From positions 9,052,001-9,116,000 of the forward strand of contig CM074179.1 in NCBI GenBank assembly GCA_037179385.1: 64,000 bases of DNA, in the 5' to 3' direction. Shown here piece by piece: positions 13,801 through 23,269 of this stretch; position 1 is the first letter of the stretch, and every line of letters starts with the position of its first letter. This DNA comes from Holothuria scabra. Taxonomy: Eukaryota > Echinodermata > Holothuroidea > Aspidochirotida > Holothuriidae. Both the position numbers and the translations under genes were made by a program. Below the pieces are notes generated by a model, which was not told the DNA's origin, did not search any database, and saw only the letters and a program-made list of their open reading frames with translations.

Positions 13801-16592
13801 ATTTGGGTAGCTTGTGTATAACGGTTTCCCACAATCCAACTTTATACTGTGGTCGTAGAAAAACTTTGCCCGAAATTGAAAGTATTCGGGCGAAGGTTGA
13901 GAGAATGCTGTGACGTTTCCAATTAATTCAGCGGGCAGACGAATGGTCTTCAGGTACAGTTCCCAATAGTTTGCCATGTAACCTGCCCCAAGCCACATTA
14001 AGGCAACGATTATAATAATCTGGTTATTTGTTTTTCAATACTGTGATGATACAGTGTGAAAATGTCTTCCCATGAGCCTGAAAATTCATTAAATCCACCT
14101 CGACTTAGAGCCTCCTTAAGTCTGGGAAATGCCATTTCCGCTCGTCCGATCGAAGGATATTCTTTTTTTTCAAATATTTGTCTACGCTTCTCCCCAACCA
14201 ATGGTGGTGCTTAGATAGTCTTTCAGGCAGAATAGCATTTTCCGGACAACGCAGTTTTTGGTCCCCAAACTGAAATGCTGCCGTTCGTAAGTACACGTAA
14301 CCCTGTCAGAGTTGAAATGAGTGAATGATTCACTTAATTTTGCAGTCGAGTCAACTTAAAGCCATTTTTTACTTTTGACATGAACCATGTCGAGCTGGTG
14401 ACTCGAATCACTTTACCATTATTCTATTAGGAAAACCGTAATAAAATCACGTCCCTTATGAAAATCTGCGAATCGAGTCATTGACCTGATCCATGCTGAA
14501 GAGCAAAACAAAAACAGAAACTTCACCTTTAGAACCCGCTCTACCAAAATAAACATCAAATGACAAGCACGCACTTAGTGTGCGTAGTACTATCTTATTG
14601 ATTCTAAATGTAGGCCTTTAAAATGGCAGAACCTGCGTCGTAACTTTTTCTTAAGCGAAGGTCCAGTGGTTACATAACCTCAACTATACCTAAATCTTAC
14701 AATGGATATACAACCTTATTTATAACAACTCAATGTGTTTGGGCCATTCTCAGTATTTAAGGTTTCTGTTGTCTTCGGGATTTTACAATAAAATACGGCA
14801 TTTAGAAGGTCGTGCTGCATTGCCACTTATATAACCATATTATTTCATTTTGAAGGCTGTGACAGTTGGTGCTACTAATAGCACTGATACACGCGCCTCC
14901 TTTTCAAACTACGGATCCTGCGTCGACGTCTTTGCTCCTGGGGTTGAAATCACTTCAACTGTACTTGATGGCCAAGTTACAACCTGGTCAGGAACTTCTA
15001 TGGCTACATCTCACGTTGCAGGTGATTGATCTAGTATTGTCTCATTTTAATTAATATTTATTACGTGACGTCCTGGGAGCTTTTGCCCACAGCTATGTGT
15101 GAAGGCAACTGCTGTTCATACTGACACCTTTGCCTTTGAGAACTGTCTACAGTATTCTAATGCGGGTTACTGGATATTACCAAATCTTGTCAAAATTCAT
15201 GTTTTTTCATCAAAAGTCCCCCTCCTATTGATCCATTTTGGTCAAGTGAACGTTTGTTATCTCATGATCATACTTGGTTATTAAAACGCACTCCTGTTGG
15301 GCTACTGTGACCACCTTTATCCGCGGATTGTACTCTTTTAATATGATAATTTAAAAAATTACCCATTTCCTATTTTCAAGATCAAGCTATTTATTCAAAA
15401 ATTTCTTTTTCAATCCTGAACGGGTGCATTAACAAAGGATAATGCTCTCTTTGTGTTTAAACGTTCGTTGGGTGGACCTAACCTGCCCTTTTTGAATCAC
15501 TTGTTTTAATCCCTGAACGCGGCTTTCTCCTGTGTTTACGCACGTCCTATCAATGTTTAACCTTTGAACACTTCTAGGAATGCAATAGGAACTTTTTAAA
15601 CGTCAGAACGAAGACTGGTTATTACAGACAACTTTGCCATTAGCAACCGGCGATATACATTATCTTACTATTTAAATTGAACACAACACAGAGGTATCTT
15701 ATGAGGAATTCTAATCTGTTATTCCCAATCAATATGTAATTTGAGCACTTTCAGGACGAAAGGTTTGGGGACCCTTCAAATGTCCCATAGAAATTAACAG
15801 GATCAGATACATTTCCATTGGTTTAATTTATTCTCACCGATATAATCCAATTCTACATCCAAGCTCATAAGAGGTGTTTTCCTCCTTTGCTGATATAGCG
15901 TAGGAAATTCAAGCGAAAGAAAGGACAATTTTAAACGTTTTTCATCTTCCAAATCTACGTTAACATTTGCGGGCGTTGTTGGTAGGAAGGAACCGATGAT
16001 TGATTTTCTGCTTAGCAATGAAAAATTCAAAAGCATCATTTGTCTTATCAAAAACGTCAAACAGACAATAGAAAAAAGGTTTTCCACAATCTTGCCAAGT
16101 CTTCCCATTTTCACTGAAAAGAAAACGCCTTAATATAGGATATGACAAAACTGTCTCGACCGCACCAATGACGGCACATCCTAGGGGAGGGGGGCAGATG
16201 GGACACCCGTAATCAGTTTGGAAGATTAACAACGAATCCTTCTGGGAAAAAGTACCAATGATTGAAAATAGGCTGTCTGAGTGTTTTCTGCGGTGTAATT
16301 AAATTGCGATGGCGCACACTGCACATCATTTGGGGCACATACTGGGTGTATACACTTTGTTTTTCGATAACATATGTTTAATGATTAGGAGAGGTGATTT
16401 TCAAATTGTTGGCATGTCGACTGTCTCGTTATTTCATTTGATTTTGTCCTTACAGCCGTTTTGGCTTTAGCGCGTACTGACTACCCGAGCTACAACGCAA
16501 TGGAAATCATGGACCTTGTGACAACACACGCTGATTATAATCTCGTGAGTGATCCTCAGGGTAGTAACAACAGATTCCTGTGGTGTCCATAA
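1680..16592 (+). CDS. Subtilase gene 1: I9 propeptide plus S8 proteinase K-like domain (7 exons, 5' incomplete)
   Basis: Predicted secreted or lysosomal serine endopeptidase of family S8, proteinase K type. Joined exons are 1680-1808, 3479-3605, 4372-4484, 5029-5179, 9135-9319, 14856-15021 and 16456-16592, giving 335 residues and a TAA stop, all in frame with GT/AG introns. Residues 1-60 carry the end of the inhibitor I9 propeptide ([13 protein letters not shown]). The peptidase domain follows: catalytic Asp98 in VFVIDTGV, His133 in GHGTHCSGT, substrate strand VASLSIGGG at 187-195, oxyanion Asn220 in AAGNEN, nucleophile Ser283 in [11 protein letters not shown]. Nine Cys suggest disulfides, as in secreted homologues. 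The signal peptide exon is missing, so the start is unknown. A paralogue faces it from 29544-51190. An AATAAA lies at 16723-16728, but a donor-like site just after the stop suggests a 3' UTR intron. The catalytic call is secure; the physiological substrate is unknown. Confidence 0.92.
2993..3335. repeat. Minisatellite of ~57 bp, about six copies, in gene 1 intron
   Basis: Successive units carry ATGTATGCA-like blocks, then TGGTGACTTTACTATAGATG, then CAAGTAACTTGCATTAA. The TACTATAGATG block recurs about every 56-60 bases. Copies degrade towards both ends. Confidence 0.75.
3479..3605 (+). CDS. Gene 1 exon: propeptide to mature junction
   Basis: 127 bp, entered in phase 0 and leaving in phase 1 (G|gtaagg). 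It encodes [10 protein letters not shown], the last I9 strand, then SWGVDRVNQ, the usual N-terminal stretch of mature proteinase K-like enzymes. Propeptide cleavage should fall between these two blocks. One Cys lies in the C-terminal loop (DSNCNYSTG). Confidence 0.92.
4372..4484 (+). CDS. Gene 1 exon with catalytic Asp
   Basis: 113 bp, entering in phase 1 and leaving in phase 0 (AAG|gtatgt). It encodes [10 protein letters not shown] with the catalytic Asp, then [10 protein letters not shown]. The length is identical to the gene 2 exon, where this Asp is Gly. Confidence 0.95.
5029..5179 (+). CDS. Gene 1 exon with catalytic His
   Basis: 151 bp, phase 0 in, phase 1 out (GCA G|gtgaag). It encodes [20 protein letters not shown] with the catalytic His as the first H of HGTH, then the [20 protein letters not shown] core strands. 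The acceptor chosen, caaaatag, is the only one keeping the frame from the previous exon. Confidence 0.93.
5180..9134. other. Gene 1 intron, no gene recognised
   Basis: The 3955-bp intron has short chance frames only. It has a G-run at 6309-6319, a C-run near 7070-7080 and a degenerate RepA copy at 8606-8745. No coding signature of a known family was seen. Confidence 0.5.
8606..8745 (+). repeat. RepA copy (degenerate)
   Basis: It matches the dispersed RepA module in order: AAGTGAACG, CTTACGAGCCTG, a TTTCCGACTGTGTGA block and ACATTTTCTGTATGGTCCGC. Confidence 0.55.
9135..9319 (+). CDS. Gene 1 exon with oxyanion-hole Asn
   Basis: 185 bp, phase 1 in and phase 0 out (AAT|gtgagt), after a polypyrimidine acceptor ttttttttccag. 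It encodes [16 protein letters not shown], the substrate-binding strand and loop, and [20 protein letters not shown] with the oxyanion Asn, close to the family consensus. It follows a 3.96 kb intron. Confidence 0.95.
9785..9975 (-). repeat. RepA copy, reverse orientation
   Basis: Read on the minus strand it shows CCGGAAATTGCATCTGCC reversed, the TTTTCTGTACGCTCCGCGCC core, then the CCACCACC and GCGCTCCTCTTAGATAGTC blocks, and at its other end the TTGCAATAAAATCTTC tract shared with the copy at 21120-21350. Confidence 0.75.
10080..10610. repeat. Foldback repeat, copy 1
   Basis: The segment at about 10150-10270 (TCATTTCCCATGTTCGGTTC, then TTGAAGTTGACACATTTTCT) is the imperfect reverse complement of about 10470-10600, with a ~200-base spacer. 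The same sequence recurs inverted at 20740-21115. The spacer keeps an open frame of similar protein sequence in both copies. Confidence 0.7.
10766..10869. repeat. Short inverted-repeat (foldback) element
   Basis: CGGCCGCACAAAAGC at the left pairs with GCTTCTGTGCGGCCG at the right. The inner blocks CCAGCACC and GGTGCTGG also pair, and AGTACTGATTCAGTACT sits at the centre. It has the form of a MITE or foldback. Confidence 0.7.
12250..12490. repeat. RepB element copy
   Basis: It shares GGGGTCCATCAGTCGTAAATC and AATCAGACCATCACTTG with 55978-56248 and, inverted, 19903-20162. The ends are degenerate. Confidence 0.6.
13380..13690 (+). repeat. RepD copy
   Basis: Blocks GGGCAGCGCAAAAGT, CAAATTCTTTCAAGCATTT, GGTAACATATTT and GAAGCCTGTCGC occur in the same order and spacing as at 52480-52745. 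Confidence 0.7.
14090..14255 (+). repeat. RepA copy
   Basis: GTCTGGGAAATGCCATTTCC is followed by a diverged core (TTGTCTACGCTTCTCCCCAA) and CCAATGGTGGTGCTTAGATA, the RepA order, just upstream of the Ser exon of gene 1. Confidence 0.65.
14856..15021 (+). CDS. Gene 1 exon with catalytic Ser
   Basis: 166 bp, phase 0 in and phase 1 out (GCA G|gtgatt). It encodes [20 protein letters not shown], then [11 protein letters not shown] and [12 protein letters not shown] with the nucleophilic Ser. It follows a 5.5 kb repeat-rich intron. The gene 2 counterpart is also 166 bp. Confidence 0.95.
15022..16455. other. Gene 1 last coding intron, no gene recognised
   Basis: 1434 bp. Two overlapping minus-strand open frames near 15803-16232 lie in different frames over the same DNA and match no family I know; I treat them as chance frames. 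Confidence 0.45.
16456..16592 (+). CDS. Gene 1 terminal coding exon
   Basis: 137 bp entering in phase 1 and ending at TAA (16590-16592). It encodes [20 protein letters not shown] and ends NNRFLWCP, the usual C-terminal helix and final strand of proteinase K-like enzymes. A donor-like GAG|gtacgt follows the stop directly (GT at 16596). Confidence 0.93.
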
Positions 16593-18084
16593 GAGGTACG
16601 TATAAACGCCGCATTATCAAGAATTAATAAGAAAATTAAAAAAGAGTGCTCCGTCACATGCTAACATAACAAATCGCATGTGACCGGGCATACACAGAAA
16701 GAAGATAAATGAAAGGTGCGACAATAAAAGGTAACACTCGTGGGATTAAAACCAATTAGAGACAAAAGACCTCACTTTATCAAGCCTAAATCATATCACA
16801 CTTGTTTTGATTTTGCTTGTACTACTATTTCCAATTATAGGCCCTAATATGTGATTAAGTTGAACAGAGCATTGCACTTTGGGAAATAGGTTCATATAAA
16901 AACCCACATAGTCATGAAAAGATACAAATTTTAACATCCCACCACACTTTCACGTAGTTTTACCCTTTATTGCAAGTGTGGTAATGAAGCATTTGTCCCA
17001 CATTTTCTGTGTTGCATTGCATTGTAGTTTTAAGAACACCAGGCCGGCTATCAGACCCCGCGGTTGGTCATGTCAATAAAAAACAGTCCTGGCTACGTCA
17101 CTAGGGCTTGGAAGTGTCTACTGGAAACCCAGTCATAGGCGCATAGGCGCGAGAGCACTTTTTGCCCGAACGATGTCACCGTTAATCATTTTTGCCCATG
17201 TTTTGCCCTAATAGACTAACTGCTTTTGCGCGAATTGTGAGAGTGAGTGAGTGCCCCCACTGCACCCCGCCTCGCACGCGTACGAACCCAATGACCTACG
17301 TTATACATAATGGGTTGATATCAAGAAATACCCTATCAGGATCCCGTTGGCACTTTTGTGACATCTTTTGAATTCACTTCTAACTTAGGTCAATTGGGAG
17401 AGATGGTTTGTAAGGGTAACGACGATGACCCATTGGTCAGACCTTTCATCAAGTTTTTTTCTCCATTTAACAAATATAATAAACTGGTAGCCGGCCCTTG
17501 CCGGGATACTTCTTTCAACGAGACATTGTGTAAGAAATTTAAACCTTAGGATTTGCCGTCCTAATTATATATGTGTGACATATTTGGAAAAGTAATTAAG
17601 GCATGCACCAATGCGGGGCTTTTTGTTGCCACCTATAAAAATATTGCCATGAGATGACACGTCAAAGGTTAAGGTGTTCAAAGGTTCCCTGTTCAATTCA
17701 ACCTTTCACTAACATCCATACCAAACATCAATCGAGTACCAAACACCAATTGAGCCCACTACAAGTAAATTTTCCCACCAAAAGCCCACCAATTAGACCC
17801 TGACAAGACAAAATTACACATTTCGCATGCCAAAACATGGGAAAATCAGGAATATATTAAATAATTTTCATTAAAAATGAAAGAAAAAAGATGCAATAAT
17901 ATACATATCCGGACAGTTTATGGAAAACAATTGTTCACAAGTCCCATGAACGAAACAGCCTTGAGCAAATATTTTCCTAAATAGGATCCTTGAGAAAGGT
18001 AAAAAAATCTGAACAAAATTCTGAGATGTTTTCAATTACCACACTACAAGGATAGTCGTAAGGATTGGTTCACAGGTCATGTAA
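16593..18084. other. 3' flank of gene 1, nothing recognised
   Basis: It contains a possible polyadenylation signal AATAAA at 16723-16728. The rest shows no coding or repeat signature I can name. Confidence 0.4.
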
Positions 18085-18310
18085 TCCCCAAACCTTTGCT
18101 CGGAAAATTTTGCACATTTCATCTGGTAATCCTGTATGATTTTGAAATTTGCCCATTTTTAATTGAAGTAAACCATTTATTTTTATAAAAAATACACAAC
18201 AACCATTGTTTAGATTCAAAGTTGGAAATGTTATTTTTCAGCTGTCTAGCAATTTTCAAAATTTTCTGTACATTCTGCACCAGCTAGAGGCTCTCCGCTT
18301 AGATAATATA
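18085..18310 (+). repeat. RepA copy
   Basis: TCATCTGGTAATCCTGTATG, then TTCAAAATTTTCTGTACATT, then GGCTCTCCGCTTAGATAATA, in the RepA order. Confidence 0.6.
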
Positions 18311-18405
18311 GTTAAAACAAGTCAGAAACGTACGCACAACCATAAAAACTACCTCTCAGCCCCATAAAATAGCTCGCCTATGCCACTTGTGACCGCTACG
18401 GAATT

Positions 18406-18925
18406 ATTCACATGGAAAAATTCTTTCACTTTCCAATAAATCTTACTGTCTCCTGGAACGGCCTTGGAAATTACTGTCAATGCTTTCTTTAAATCACAGC
18501 ATCAGTGGAGTAAACAAATTTCTTCACTTACCAATAAATCGTACTCCTCCCGGAACGTTCTTGGAGAATACAGTCGATGCTAACTTTAAAGCGCCAAACA
18601 ATTGTGGAGTTAACAAATTTGTTTTCTTCCCAATAAATCGTACACCTGGAACGGCATTGAGAAATACTATCGATGCTTACTTGAAAGCACTAAACTAGCG
18701 TGGAGTTAACAAATTTCTTCACTTCCGACTAAACCGTATTCCTCCGGCAACGGTCTTGGAAAAAAAAAAACTATCGATGCTTACTTTAAATCGCCAAACA
18801 AGTGTGGAGTGAGCAAAATTCCTCACTTCCCAATAAATCGTACTCCTTCTGAGACGGTCTTGGAGAATAATGTCGATGCTTACTTTGAAGCCCCAAACCA
18901 GTGTGGAGTAAACAAATTTCTTCTT
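18406..18925 (+). repeat. Tandem array of ~99-bp units with a 33-codon open frame
   Basis: GTGGAGT starts units at 18505, 18604, 18700, 18804 and 18903, spaced 99, 96, 104 and 99, with a partial unit before 18505. Each unit reads close to GVNKFLHFPINRTP, then TVLENTVDAYFKAPN. The frame is kept in most units, broken by a TAG in the third and by an A-run in the fourth. Each unit also holds CCAATAAATCG. It is either a satellite whose period happens to be 33 codons or a relic of a repeat protein. No match is recognised. Confidence 0.8.
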
Positions 18926-19902
18926 GTTCTTCTGCCGCGTATTTTGCAAGATAATTCAGGACAAAGATGTGGCATATTTGGGGGAACCCAAGCAGTGAAC
19001 ATCTGAATATTTCATTATCGGATGAGATAAATATCTTATGGGTTCTCACGTCCTTGTCAATGACGTAGAATAGCGTATCTACCAACCCAAGTGCGGTTGA
19101 CCGAATTTCCCTTAAATATATGGAAGAATTATATATATCTTAATCTAGTCTCTTTTCCTCTGAATTACAGAAAACAGTAATGGCAAGTTCATCGTTTCAA
19201 GTTTGATTTGTTTTGCTGTAATTGTGGAAAAAACAAATATATGGTTTCAGTAAAGTTATGAGAAAAGCGTAAATATTCAAAAGGACGTTACAGTTTTGGT
19301 GGTGGGTTCTTTGTGTTCAAATACCGTGTTTTTAAAATTTAAAATTTAAAAAAATTAAAAATGCACAATATAAAACTTCTTGTTCGAATTGAACCAAGAA
19401 AGAATCAAATTAGAACTTAATGCGTGTAAGAGCTATGTGAACCTGATTTATCATTAAACTTATCTCAAACTGGAACAAAAGTCTTTATTGTCTTTTATTG
19501 AACCTCCTGTTTAGCGAAATTACATTTTGGAAGACGGATTTTCCGTTCATTATTGACTCAACATAGTCTTTAAAGTAACAAAATACAATCGTATACCACT
19601 TCGTTGTGTGCGAAAAGGGCATTCACTTTTCCGACAATAATTTGCCCCCAACCCTCCCCCTAAAGGGAAAGAAACGTATAGTGTAGTACAGGAAAACCAC
19701 ACCGTCACAAATGAGAAATCTTTACTACGATGGTTTGTGGTTGGTCTATCAACGTATCACGTGGGGGCCCCAAAATTGCAAAGAGCCAACTGGTGCGTGT
19801 GTAGGGGAATTCCCCCCTAAGCTGTAGAAAAAATGTTTAGGAATAAAACACTAACTTTTCCCCCACTTTGTAAACACATGTAACTTCTATACATGTTTAG
19901 AT

Positions 19903-20162
19903 ATAGACGAATCCGAACAGCGAGTGGTGATCTGATTTTAGTCGACCATAACTGGGGTGTATCATCTTTTAATCTTTCAAATTCCATGCTTTTCTGTTTC
20001 ATGGATATTTGCACACTAAATTCATGTTGATTCCTCAATTCCACATGAGGGATTGGAATTTCATTTTGGCAATAAGTGTATAGGAAGTAAGGCTGATGGA
20101 CCCCACTAATGGCTGCCTACTGTAACTGAACACAAGCGCTGATCGGACTCGTGTTTATAAAA
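19903..20162. repeat. RepB element copy
   Basis: The left end ATAGACGAATCCGAACAGCG and right end AAGCGCTGATCGGACTCGTG are inverted. Internal GATGGACCCCACTAATGG matches, reversed, the block at 56028-56045. It is a small non-autonomous inverted-repeat element. Confidence 0.65.
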
Positions 20163-20571
20163 AGGCACTAAATTTTTAGCAATAAACATGCTTAAAAGTG
20201 AAATTTTAAAAAATTGAAAAGTGTGTTTATCATATAAATGTGTTTACAAAGTGGGGGACATCAAGTATCTCGAAAAAGGTATAATACCAACCACTTTTTC
20301 AAAAAGTGCAATGAGCATAAAACTCGAGATTTTGTGGTTTTGGTTTAAGGGTCTTACTTATTCTCCAGTGCTGTGATGTGGTTGGAAGGGTACAAAAGGT
20401 AGTTATGCGAGGCGGTTGGCTTAAAGTGTATAGGTAAGAGGTAATTGTACCGTTGTTGATGGACAGTTAAAGGTCGAGAAAAACAACAGATGAGTCCGAG
20501 ATACAATGAGTAAATTTCAAAAAGGGGCAAAAGGAATTAACAAAGTCGATAAAAGTTTCTAAATCACGACG

Positions 20572-20606
20572 GGATCCAGTGGCAACTTTTTACTACCTCT
20601 TTTCGA

Positions 20607-20694
<88 letters not shown>
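20572..20694. repeat. Penelope-like terminus with (TA)n tract
   Basis: CAACTTTTTACTACCTCTTT, then TCGACCTATATA, runs into (TA)n up to 20694. The same junction occurs at both ends of the Penelope-like element (31588-31620 inverted, 34021-34090). This looks like a severely truncated copy. The long TYR-ILE frames here are artefacts of the TA repeat. Confidence 0.6.
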
Positions 20695-20695
<1 letters not shown>

Positions 20696-20739
20696 TTGAT
20701 ACGTTCAGGCGAAAAGAAAAACAATAAAATACATAACTG

Positions 20740-21115
20740 TATATTTTACAACTTAACTGTGATATGTTGTTACAAAAAGTGCATCCTGAGCAATGGAAGT
20801 TTAAAAAGTTAATTTGCCTTAGCAGCAAGATAGGATCCCTAATCAATTCAATGTCAAACAGCAGGATAAAAAATAAATAATAATAAAAAAATTGACCATC
20901 AATATGAATACATGACATCACACATGGTTCAAGTTTACTTTTTTAGATAATGTGTCAACTTCAATCGCTAATGTCTCTAGAACCGAACACGGGAAATGAA
21001 TGAAAACGTTAGCAGAATGTTCAGGGTATGTTTGTCTTTAACATATTACAAAAATTGGTTCTGGTCTATGCTTTTTAATGGAGTTTCTACTTTGGCACAC
21101 CGTCCTGTAAAGGAA
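20740..21115 (-). repeat. Foldback repeat, copy 2 (inverted relative to 10080-10470)
   Basis: TCAATATGAATACATGACATC, GTGTCAACTTCAATCGCTAA, CGAACACGGGAAATGAATGA and TTAACATATTACAAAAATTGG are the reverse complements of blocks in copy 1. It joins a RepA copy at 21120, as copy 1 does at its other end. Confidence 0.7.
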
Positions 21116-21119
21116 CCAG

Positions 21120-21350
21120 TTCATTTTATCTGGTAATTCTCTGATCATTTTGCAATTTGATCATTTTCTTTTTATTAAAATGAAGATTTTATTGCAAAGG
21201 AAAGCTCAAGATAACGACTGCTTAAATTCTACTTACAAGCCTGGCAAATGCAATTTTTTCCGGCTATCTGAGAGGTCGCGATTTTGCAAAATTTTCTGTA
21301 CGCTGCGCGCCAACAAAAGGTGACGCTCCGCCTGAATAGTCTTTTGGGCA
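21120..21350 (+). repeat. RepA copy
   Basis: A long copy running from CATTTTATCTGGTAATTCTC through ACAAGCCTGGCAAATGC and AATTTTCTGTACGCTGCGC to GACGCTCCGCCTGAATAGTC. Confidence 0.75.
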
Positions 21351-21699
21351 GTCAGCCACAACTGGCAAGAAACGGAACTCCGACCAAAAACTGGAATCAC
21401 GGAACAGAAACCACGAGACAGCCACCACGTAAGTGGGACAATGCTTTGCAAACTCTCCTTCCCCACGCGCCACTAAAGCGGCAGGGCAAAACTGGTTAGA
21501 AACACAACCCAGGCAATGACACTGAAATTATTGGGCACTGCGCAATATGATTATATACTGGCCCGCACCAAAGCCAATTTAGCGACACCATTAAAACCAT
21601 TTACCCGCCGTCCCACTTTTCTATTTATCTGCCTGGCACTTGACCACTTTGCTCAAAGGGCTTGGTATAGGTGCCTCAGAGTCATCAACCGGAGCCTAC

Positions 21700-23264
21700 C
21701 TCTTTAGTGAAGGCTCCGAAACCCCACCCTCACAAAAATCAAACCAGCCCTCACCTGATGGTGGATCCCTGGGAGGATTCTCCGAGGCAGGCTTTCCACC
21801 ATCTGACCTATCTATCGCAGGGGAGGATGGTGGAGGGTACACCTGAACAGCCCCATTATTTCCCCCCACACCCCTCAAAAACCAAGAAATTCCGTCCCAC
21901 CTCTTGTGCTGCTTTATCCAGTTCCTGAGTTGAATATTCTGCGTCTGAGTGCAAGGGTTCTGGAGCCGACCCTACATCCCTACTGGCACGAGCAGAATAT
22001 GATGCAGGGCAGGCACCAGAAACATGTCCCTCCCCACTACAGAGGTTGCACCGCACACTGTCGGGACCATAGGCGTCCGCAAGGGAAGAAAGGGGGGCAC
22101 TTTCCCCCTGGAAAATCAAACGTGTGAAAAAATCAACTAAAAATTAAAAGAAAAAAAAATTAAAAATAAATCATCAAAATATCTTCACTCACAGCGTCAG
22201 TTTCAACTCGTGAAATATGCGGACATTTGACCAGGAATAGCAAAAGAGAAAATGGTATGCTAAATAGTGAAATCGTAATTTGGGGACCATTACTCGTGAT
22301 ATCTATTGGAAATTTGTAATGGTAAAAACTATGCCAAAATTGTACTAGTTGTCAGGTATGTAGTGTGCATATGGCATCCGACTATTGGTGAATGCGCTGG
22401 TCTTTGTTTTGTTCTGTGCTGATCTCAAGTGGCGAGGCGCGGATGTAACTGGGACATACAAGGTGAAAATGGGGGGGGGGGGGGGGGGAGGGAGGGTATG
22501 ATTCATAATTGGGTAACGGATATAGACCTCTATACGCTTTTTGGCAGTTGTAAGTTTTATCGTGCATAGGCGTGGGAGGCCGTGATCGAGAGGCAGATTT
22601 CCCTTCAACAATTTTTTACATTGAAAATTCTAAAAATCTAAAAATTACAGACATGAAATTCCTGTTTCAGGGCTGGGTACATGCAGCTTATAACACTCGC
22701 CAAGTGTCGTTTCCAGCCATCTGGAGGGTTTGTAAGACCCAAAATTTTCTCTCCGGGCCAACCATTGTGGCGCTCCGCTTAGATAATGTACACAATTCAA
22801 TCATCCATAAACTTGCCCCCCCCCTTGTTAAAATTTCTGCGGACGCCCATGGTTGGGACACTCAGTCTTGCCATGTCCCAACTACAGGCATCTACCACAA
22901 CTCCTATTGGGCCACGACTTGGCCTCGTGCCCCTCCACTCCACATTTAAAACAGGCACGGGGCTGCCCCAAATACCTGATGTGGGCCTTTGAACCCCCCC
23001 CCCCCCCATGAAGAGAGAAGATGATATGTCCCTCTTCAATACCATACGGAACTGTCTCTTTCCATTTAGAATGCCCTTCATCTCACCATTACCATATGTG
23101 CACAACCACATATCGGAGACGGTTCCGTACTGGCCGAGAACCCTAGCAACCAGACCCTGTTCGACCTCATAGTTCAGGTACAACACCGTCACCACCACTG
23201 AGCGATCATTAGGGCTGTATACTGTAGGATCTGAACTTGAGGTCGTACGTGTGGCGGGCTTCAA
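21700..23264 (-). pseudogene. Decayed LINE ORF1 (gag-like) with CCHC zinc knuckles, split by a hAT insertion
   Basis: Read on the minus strand, 23264-23010 encodes an RRM-like region (VVVTVLYLNYEVEQGLVARV, then GKRQFRMVLKRDI). After a frame change at the C-run (22990-23008) come two retroviral-type knuckles: CFKCGVEGHEAKSW, whose last Cys is Trp, and a second with CGRC and GHGKTEC, interrupted by a stop codon. The element at 22068-22851 then interrupts it, and the frame resumes at 22067 with a third knuckle, CNLCSGEGHVSGAC, and a Pro/Ser-rich tail. Such proteins bind element RNA in LINE particles. No RT part is joined to it. It is not expected to be functional. Confidence 0.7.
22068..22851. 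mobile_element. hAT-like non-autonomous element inserted in LINE ORF1
   Basis: The ends CATAGGCGTCCGCA and TGCGGACGCCCATG are inverted. The flanking 8-mers are GTCGGGAC and GTTGGGAC (7 of 8 equal), as expected for a hAT target duplication. A RepA core lies inside at about 22655-22795. A second CATAGGCGT at 22565 hints at an inner nested end. No transposase frame is present. Confidence 0.8.
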
Positions 23265-23269
23265 GTGCC

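Noticed and set aside
15803..16232. Two overlapping minus-strand open frames of 90-103 codons
   Set aside because: They overlap in different frames, have no splice support, and resemble no known family.
20559..20921. Open frames rich in Tyr-Ile over the (TA)n tract, also at 34000-34240 and 34726-34977
   Set aside because: They are the translation of TA microsatellites and carry no coding signature.
22380..22500. Pro-rich and Gly-rich peptides over homopolymer runs (also 450-500, 50430-50460)
   Set aside because: They derive from G or C homopolymers typical of element termini, where base counts are also unreliable.
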